Shown here piece after piece: positions 52,074 to 52,995 of a stretch of DNA of 52,995 bases. The stretch comes from an uncultured Prevotellaceae bacterium (GTDB lineage Bacteria > Bacteroidota > Bacteroidia > Bacteroidales > Muribaculaceae), in the NCBI GenBank assembly GCA_900318865.1, contig ONMF01000014.1:1-52995 (forward strand), in the 5' to 3' direction. Below the pieces are notes generated by a model that had not been told where the DNA came from, made no database searches, and was given only the letters and a program-made list of their open reading frames with translations. A program made the translations under genes and the position numbers. Every line of letters starts with the position of its first letter. The first letter of the stretch is position 1.

Positions 52074-52634
52074 ATGAATGATTTAAATTTCTATCTCGAT
52101 GCGGCCGAAAAGAAAATGAAAGAGGCCGTTGCCTACCTTGACGACGCTCTGGCTCACATCCGGGCCGGAAAAGCCAATGTGAAAATCCTGGACAGCATCC
52201 GCGTGGACTACTATGGAAGCAAGGTGCCCATCGCCAATGTGGCTAACGTGAGCACGCCCGACCAGCGAACCATCGCCATCATGCCTTGGGAAAAATCCAT
52301 GTTCCGTGTCATCGAGAAGGCCATTATCGACTCTAACGTGGGCATCATGCCCGAGAACAATGGCGAGGTGATTCGCCTCAACATTCCGCCCCTCACCGAG
52401 GACAGGCGCAAGCAGCTGGTGAAAGACTCGAAAAACGAGGCCGAGAAGGCACGCGTGAGTGTGCGCAACGCTCGCCGCGAGTGCATCGAAGGCCTTAAGA
52501 AAGCCATCAAGGATGGCATGAGCGAAGACGTGTCGAAGGACGGTGAGACCAAAGTCCAGAAAATCCATGACCGCATCATGAAGCAAATCGACGAAGTGTT
52601 TGCCGCCAAAGAGAAAGAAATCCTCACCGTCTGA
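52074..52634 (+). CDS. frr: Ribosome recycling factor
   Basis: A 186-residue protein of normal length that splits post-termination ribosomes together with EF-G. Diagnostic stretches are HIRAGKANVKILDSIRVDYYG, VANVSTPDQRTIAIMPWEKSM, AIIDSNVGIMPENNGEVIRLNIPPLTEDRRK and the helical-bundle end RNARRECIEGLKKAIKDG. Single gene, with its own promoter and a strong terminator after it. Confidence 0.98.
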   Translation: MNDLNFYLDAAEKKMKEAVAYLDDALAHIRAGKANVKILDSIRVDYYGSKVPIANVANVSTPDQRTIAIMPWEKSMFRVIEKAIIDSNVGIMPENNGEVIRLNIPPLTEDRRKQLVKDSKNEAEKARVSVRNARRECIEGLKKAIKDGMSEDVSKDGETKVQKIHDRIMKQIDEVFAAKEKEILTV

Positions 52635-52646
52635 AACACGCGTTAG

Positions 52647-52709
52647 GCTGCCCCAGGCAGCAAAAGCCGCCATTTTATGCGCGATTACCGGCATAAAATG
52701 GCGGCTTTT
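52647..52709 (+). terminator. Double hairpin with perfect 19-bp stem after frr
   Basis: A small hairpin GCTGCC/GGCAGC (52647-52661) is followed by a perfect 19-base stem, arms 52662-52680 and 52691-52709 with a 10-base loop. The arms begin AAAAGCCGCC and end GGCGGCTTTT, so it can terminate from both sides. Confidence 0.88.
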
Positions 52710-52723
52710 CTCATGCCCAACTG

Positions 52724-52859
52724 CTCCCCTAAGTTAGGGGAGCTGGCGCGAAGCGACTGAGGAGTGTGTAAACCCTGCGTGGGTGCAGCGTCGCCGAGCC
52801 CTGTCGCCGCTTGACACACTCCCCCGGCCCGTTGGGCCACCCCCTCTAACTTAGGGGGA
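52724..52859. repeat. MITE-like palindromic intergenic element
   Basis: About 136 bases with outer arms CTCCCCTAAGTTAGGGGAG at the left and CCCCCTCTAACTTAGGGGGA at the right, and inner arms GAGTGTGT (52762-52769) and ACACACTC (near 52814-52821). The left end is itself a palindrome. I recall elements of this look in many gut bacteria. It carries no coding sequence and no transposase is near. Confidence 0.65.
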
Positions 52860-52995
52860 ATCAGTTCTCCACTAAATTGAAGGGGAAAATTGCCACGGCA
52901 CGGTGTGTGTGATGCGTCGAAGACGCATTATTTGACAGAGCCCCATGTTTCGGTGCCGCCACGGCGGCAAACATGGGGTTGATGATGACGGTTTC
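52860..52995. other. Non-coding right edge with two hairpins
   Basis: ATGCGTC/GACGCAT (52912-52928) makes a 7-base-pair hairpin with loop GAA. CCCCATGTTT (52941-52950) pairs with AAACATGGGG (52969-52978), and inside it GCCGCC pairs with GGCGGC, a long hairpin with one four-base bulge. No T run follows on either strand. No gene is seen up to the window end. Confidence 0.5.

Overview
The window reads as chromosome of a Bacteroidales bacterium. The evidence is a SusC/SusD outer-membrane pair, a PorW/SprE-like lipoprotein next to PorX, a BACON-free but typically Bacteroidetes set of secreted proteins (CotH kinase, TPR-TonB, branch-2 histidine phosphatases), and promoters of the Bacteroidetes type (TTTG about 20 bases before TAnnTTTG) in front of many genes. 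Base composition is GC-rich for the order (high fifties by eye) and even across the window, which points to a Muribaculaceae- or Prevotellaceae-like genome; that family placement is inference. No rRNA, tRNA, CRISPR array, IS element or prophage was recognised. Most of the window is core chromosome.

Layout. 1-145: end of a tandem palindromic repeat. 146-9386 (all minus strand): a block transcribed leftward from DUF177-rpmF through fabH, era, der, a TPR-TonB lipoprotein-like secreted protein, a TrmH-type RNA methyltransferase, a YfhO-like membrane protein and a small methyltransferase, broken by internal promoters and by a terminator after fabH. 9387-14565: promoter, a leader of about 145 bases, susC-like, susD-like, strong terminator. 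14597-18401 (minus): an AraC regulator followed by a tight three-gene run (RibD-type reductase, exported alpha/beta hydrolase, exported aldo/keto reductase). 18402-19039: a gene-poor gap with a palindrome and a hairpin. 19040-24972: LTA-synthase-like sulfatase-fold enzyme, a tandem pair of secreted histidine phosphatases, and obg. 25006-28957: nrfH-nrfA-resB-ccsA, a complete ammonifying nitrite reductase with its own System II cytochrome c maturation factors. 29045-37041: Cys-rich small membrane protein, PorW-like giant TPR/coiled-coil lipoprotein, porX, tsaE, birA, PduO-type cobalamin adenosyltransferase. 37115-38937: DUF2795 protein, isochorismatase-fold hydrolase, PAP2 acid phosphatase. 39008-45516 (minus): sbcD-sbcC-serine hydrolase-xerD, head to tail with overlaps. 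45521-46704: palindromic promoter repeat, an amber-interrupted secreted-protein relic, and an S24 repressor with a candidate operator on its promoter. 46717-52634: DUF6056 membrane protein, a 2.5-copy 80-bp palindromic tandem repeat, M16 peptidase, CotH protein, frr. 52635-52995: perfect terminator, a MITE-like palindrome and further hairpins.

The most unusual thing seen is a family of imperfect palindromes (1-99, 45521-45590, 48441-48652, with a half copy at 3431-3463). In each, the arms carry TTTG at the centre and a TAnnTTTG-like box at the outer end at 18-20 base spacing, so a full copy looks like two back-to-back Bacteroidetes promoters, and the copies sit exactly where the promoters of yfhO, sbcD and the DUF6056 gene should be. 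Other points worth a look are the autoregulatory-looking operator of the S24 repressor, the stop-codon-interrupted relic whose 3' end runs into a repeat, an attenuator-like hairpin between rpmF and fabH, and an exported enzyme of a family that needs NADPH.
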